Source of the DNA: Lysinibacillus sp. FSL W8-0992
Lineage (GTDB): Bacteria > Bacillota > Bacilli > Bacillales_A > Planococcaceae
Length of the DNA: 64,000 nucleotides
NCBI RefSeq assembly: GCF_038008685.1
Contig: NZ_JBBOZQ010000001.1
Location: 2,976,001 to 3,040,000, forward strand
Reading direction: 5' to 3'
The notes below the pieces were generated by a model. That model did no database searches, was not told where the DNA came from, and was given only the letters and a program-made list of their open reading frames with translations. How positions within the stretch are numbered: position 1 is the stretch's first letter; the number at the start of each line of letters is the position of its first letter. A program made the translations under genes and the position numbers. This document shows positions 63,674 through 64,000 of the stretch, one piece after another.

Positions 63674-64000
63674 ATGGAGGCGTTTATTTTAAACATAGAA
63701 CAATTTAGAAATTTAATAGAACATTGGAATATTGAGAAACAAACTATAGAACAATTTTGGATTGGATTTAATATTTATAGGTTTGATCAAGAAGATGAAT
63801 TTTGTTCTATTTTTGGTGAATTTATACAAGGTGATGTGGATTACTATTTTATAAAAATCTCACTAGAATTAAGAAACTTCCCTGAGTTAGTTAATCAAGT
63901 GGTTTCATATTTAAGTATAGAGTATAAGGGTGAGAATGTAGGAGAATTCAGGGTATATTTTAATTTAGATGGAAAAATCTCTGACTTTGATTTAATTTTG
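63674..64000 (+). CDS. Probable immunity protein of the Hint toxin (partial)
   Basis: A frame of 109 codons open to the right edge, acidic and aromatic-rich (EFCSIFGEFIQGDVDYYFIK; RVYFNLDGKISDFDLIL). It starts two bases after the toxin stop. The ATG includes the first base of a GGAGG run, so the true start may be slightly later and is uncertain. Position directly after a toxin tip marks it as the likely cognate immunity protein. Confidence 0.6.
   Translation, partial: MEAFILNIEQFRNLIEHWNIEKQTIEQFWIGFNIYRFDQEDEFCSIFGEFIQGDVDYYFIKISLELRNFPELVNQVVSYLSIEYKGENVGEFRVYFNLDGKISDFDLIL

Overview
The window reads as chromosome from a low-GC, endospore-forming Firmicute of the Lysinibacillus / Bacillus sphaericus type. 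The basis is AT-rich DNA with AGGAGG ribosome sites and frequent TTG/GTG starts, a Spo0E-type phosphatase gene, a T-box before thrS, cobalamin riboswitches, and a ypmR-ypmS-msrA-msrB block as in Bacillus. No rRNA, tRNA, CRISPR array or intact transposase was seen.

Layout. 0-8.4 kb: four GNAT acetyltransferases, two unknown membrane-anchored proteins, T-box-controlled thrS, a TTG-started Spo0E-like gene and a methyltransferase. 8.9-16.2 kb: a ResC/CcsB cytochrome c assembly protein, a cold-shock protein, a ComP/ComA-like two-component system divergent from an unknown membrane protein across a phased operator array, and a long-form thymidylate synthase. 16.3-21.6 kb: small unknown genes, an Rrf2 regulator with an NAD(P)-binding partner under twin operators, aspA, and a chemoreceptor without an external sensor domain. 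22.1-32.0 kb: one apparent operon, ureABCEFGD followed by a five-gene Opp/Nik-type ABC importer, probably supplying nickel to the urease. 32.2-38.0 kb: two cobalamin riboswitches, an unknown protein, a 13-unit 21-bp tandem repeat, a Tet(M)-like GTPase, a BtuF-like lipoprotein and a small NIR/SIR-type Fe-S protein. 38.3-49.5 kb: DUF2243-CtaG, PhzF-like, a phospholipase A2-like cassette, an RlmI-like methyltransferase, an esterase, dfrA, hemolysin III, DegV, a GDSL lipoprotein, YpmS, msrA and msrB.

49.5-53.4 kb is accessory: an unknown protein with an ADP-ribosyltransferase-like motif behind nested palindromes, a two-repeat secreted protein, a broken cyclic-phosphate-processing receiver gene and an unknown overlapping gene pair. 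53.4-64 kb: a large chemoreceptor, yozE, deoD, a two-component/ABC-transporter cassette, then a decayed polymorphic-toxin (Rhs/Hint) tail with small immunity-like genes.

Most unusual points: (i) two cassettes (PLA2-like at 40.9-42.0 kb; two-component/ABC at 56.6-61.6 kb) each sit beside an intact gene whose 3' end is repeated in degenerate form on the far side, with no recombinase visible; (ii) the Rhs/Hint toxin frame is broken twice, each time at a run of six A that forms a possible -1 slippery heptamer; (iii) several regulatory arrays (a 22-bp-phased TTTCGG array, an 11-bp tandem repeat before the ABC genes, nested palindromes over a TATAAT box) point to dedicated regulation of unknown genes.
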